This document shows, piece by piece, positions 62,652 through 64,000 of a stretch of 64,000 nt of DNA; position 1 is the first letter of the stretch; each line of letters opens with the position of its first letter. Source of the stretch: Hyphomicrobiales bacterium (GTDB lineage: Bacteria > Pseudomonadota > Alphaproteobacteria > Rhizobiales > JACESI01); assembly GCA_039973685.1 (NCBI GenBank), contig JBDWKL010000009.1, forward strand, positions 33,531 through 97,530, written 5' to 3'. The translations under genes were made by a program, and so were the position numbers. The notes under the pieces are model-generated. The model had not been told where the DNA came from. It searched no databases and worked only from the letters and a program-made list of their open reading frames with translations.

Positions 62652-64000
62652 GATGCCGCTCCTTCAGCTAGAAAATCGACATCCGTAATGGTCGCCTTAA
62701 TTGGTTCGCCATTGCCACGCTGTGTAACATACACCGTTTCACCCATGCGATCCCCGCCGCCTTTGACCATAGCCAATGCGATAGAGCGTTGGATGTTCGG
62801 ACTATAGTAACTGGATGTTACATGGCCGAGCATTGGAACGGGCGGTGCAGGCTCTGTTGAGGTTGCAATAACATGCGCCCCTTCATCAACCACTTTTGAA
62901 CCGTCTTCGGTTAAAAGCCCTACAAATTGGGGACGATCTTTGCGCACCGTATCAGAGCGGAACAATGAACGTTTACCGACAAAGTCACCCTTCTTCTGGC
63001 TTACAATCCAATCCATCCGCAAATCATGCGGTGTGGTGGTGCCGTCCGTTTCTTGGCCAACAATGATGAAACCTTTTTCAGCGCGCAACAAGTGCATCGC
63101 TTCAGTGCCGTATGGCGTGATGTCATATTGAGCACCATGCTCCATCAAAACATCCCAGAACCAACGACCATATTCAGATGGCACATTGATCTCGTAGGAA
63201 TGCTCACCGGTAAACGAAATGCGGAAGATGCGAACAGGCACACCTTCTAGTTCCGTTTCCTTCATGGTCATAAACGGCATATCGTCAGGACCGTATCCAT
63301 CGCCAAACAAATCAGCGATCAACTGGTGACACTTTGGTCCACAGATAGACGATACTGCCCATTCTTCCGTGACAGAGGTGCACAATACATCAAGGTCTGG
63401 CCATTCAGTTTGGAGATAATCTTCCAAATGAGACAGCACACCTGCCGCCCCGCCCGAAGTTGTAGTCATGTGGAAATGATCATCAGCAAGACACGTGGTC
63501 ACACCGTCATCAAACACCATGCCGTCTTCTTTTAGCATGAGGCCATAACGACATTTGCCGATACCAAGCTTTGACCAAGCGTTGGTGTATATACGGTTCA
63601 AAAACTCACGAGAATCTTTGCCTTGAATATCGATTTTGCCAAGCGTTGATGCATCTAAGATACCGATACCTGTACGCGCTGCTTTTGATTCACGCTGAAC
63701 AGCACGCTGCCATGTTTCACCTGCTTTTGGGTAAACCCACGCACGCAACCAATCACCAACAGTTTCAAAATGAGCGCCCGCCTCGCGGTGCCATTCGTGC
63801 ATTGGTGTGCCACGACGTGGTGCATAAAGTTCGCCCTTATGCTGACCCGCAATCGCGCCAAGGCTGATCGATTTATAAGGTTGGCGGTAAGTCGTAACAC
63901 CGACCTCTGGGATAGATTTACCCATTGTCTGCGCCAAGATACCAAAGGCTGTAACACCAGATGTTTTACCTTGGTCCGTACCCATGCCCATGGTCGTATA
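62648..64000 (-). CDS. soxA: Sarcosine oxidase alpha subunit (partial, N-terminus outside window)
   Basis: These about 450 C-terminal residues belong to the large subunit, whose start lies beyond base 64000. The frame is open to the edge, where it reads [14 protein letters not shown], a conserved SoxA stretch. The folate-binding T-protein-like domain follows, with [49 protein letters not shown] and [27 protein letters not shown]-like residues. It binds tetrahydrofolate and yields methylene-THF. The beta and delta subunit genes are presumably upstream, outside the window. Confidence 0.92.
   Translation of the reverse strand, partial: [450 protein letters not shown]

Noticed and set aside
1..64000. 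CRISPR array, insertion sequence, prophage, tRNA or rRNA gene
   Set aside because: I saw no regularly spaced repeats, transposase or integrase motifs, terminal inverted repeats or tRNA-like cloverleaf sequences. A dedicated search (tRNAscan, ISfinder) could still find something short.

Overview
The window reads as chromosomal DNA of an alphaproteobacterium, most likely a marine or host-associated member of the Hyphomicrobiales (Rhizobiales) or a close relative. The reasons are a split cytochrome c maturation set with a ccmI-ccmE-ccmF-ccmH (cycHJKL-type) operon, a BacA/SbmA transporter, OpgH and OpgC glucan genes, sarcosine oxidase subunits, a DUF1127 protein, and many genes for methylated osmolytes. 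By eye the base composition is close to balanced and even along the window. I see no insertion sequence, phage, integrase, tRNA, rRNA or CRISPR array. Gene calls rest on reading translated proteins and recognising motifs; no database search was run.

Layout. 1-2.3 kb: cytochrome c and a tungstate-type ABC transporter (tupBCA order). 2.4-8.5 kb: class I glutamine amidotransferase, putrescine-type ABC transporter potFGHI and a glutamine-synthetase-like ligase, which together look like polyamine uptake and gamma-glutamylation. 8.6-14.1 kb: ccmAB facing ccmIEFH. 14.2-17.7 kb: D-erythronate dehydrogenase, PEP-mutase-family protein and acyl-CoA synthetase. 17.8-20.1 kb: a secreted orphan and a chemoreceptor. 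20.3-26.5 kb: a five-gene minus-strand run of DMSP-demethylase-like protein, O-acetylhomoserine sulfhydrylase, alpha/beta hydrolase, membrane protein and FadN-type beta-oxidation fusion. 26.6-37.1 kb: Mrp, OpgC, TTC38-like TPR protein, CoA-transferase/ThDP enzyme/cupin operon, esterase and OpgH.

37.3-42.7 kb holds an unusual gene set: a BchC-like dehydrogenase, a PTPS-fold protein that appears to have lost its catalytic residues, a glycosyltransferase, a methyltransferase, a RibD-type reductase and a GTP cyclohydrolase II with a degenerate N-terminal half. It looks like an undescribed pathway from GTP to a modified, glycosylated pteridine or pyrimidine. 42.8-50.9 kb is housekeeping and stress: cytochrome b561, metallo-beta-lactamase-fold hydrolase, BacA, glyoxalase, DoxX, glycerate kinase, CysG, AraC regulator and peroxiredoxin.

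51.1-64 kb is a one-carbon island. It encodes a homocysteine-methyltransferase-type protein, a non-pyrrolysine MttB homologue, a corrinoid protein, methyl-THF:corrinoid methyltransferase, MetF-like reductase, corrinoid reactivase (RACE), a ferredoxin, DUF1638 and PF13769-type proteins, then LysR, DUF1127 and sarcosine oxidase gamma and alpha. The likely logic is that a quaternary or tertiary amine is demethylated onto cobalamin and then tetrahydrofolate, and the later methyl groups are removed by sarcosine oxidase. Two features stand out. Five of these proteins carry Arg/Gly-rich terminal tails, while the corrinoid protein has a very acidic N-terminus. Two near-identical 20-nt palindromes, resembling methionine/SAH-regulator operators, precede the first gene and the methyltransferase-RACE pair.
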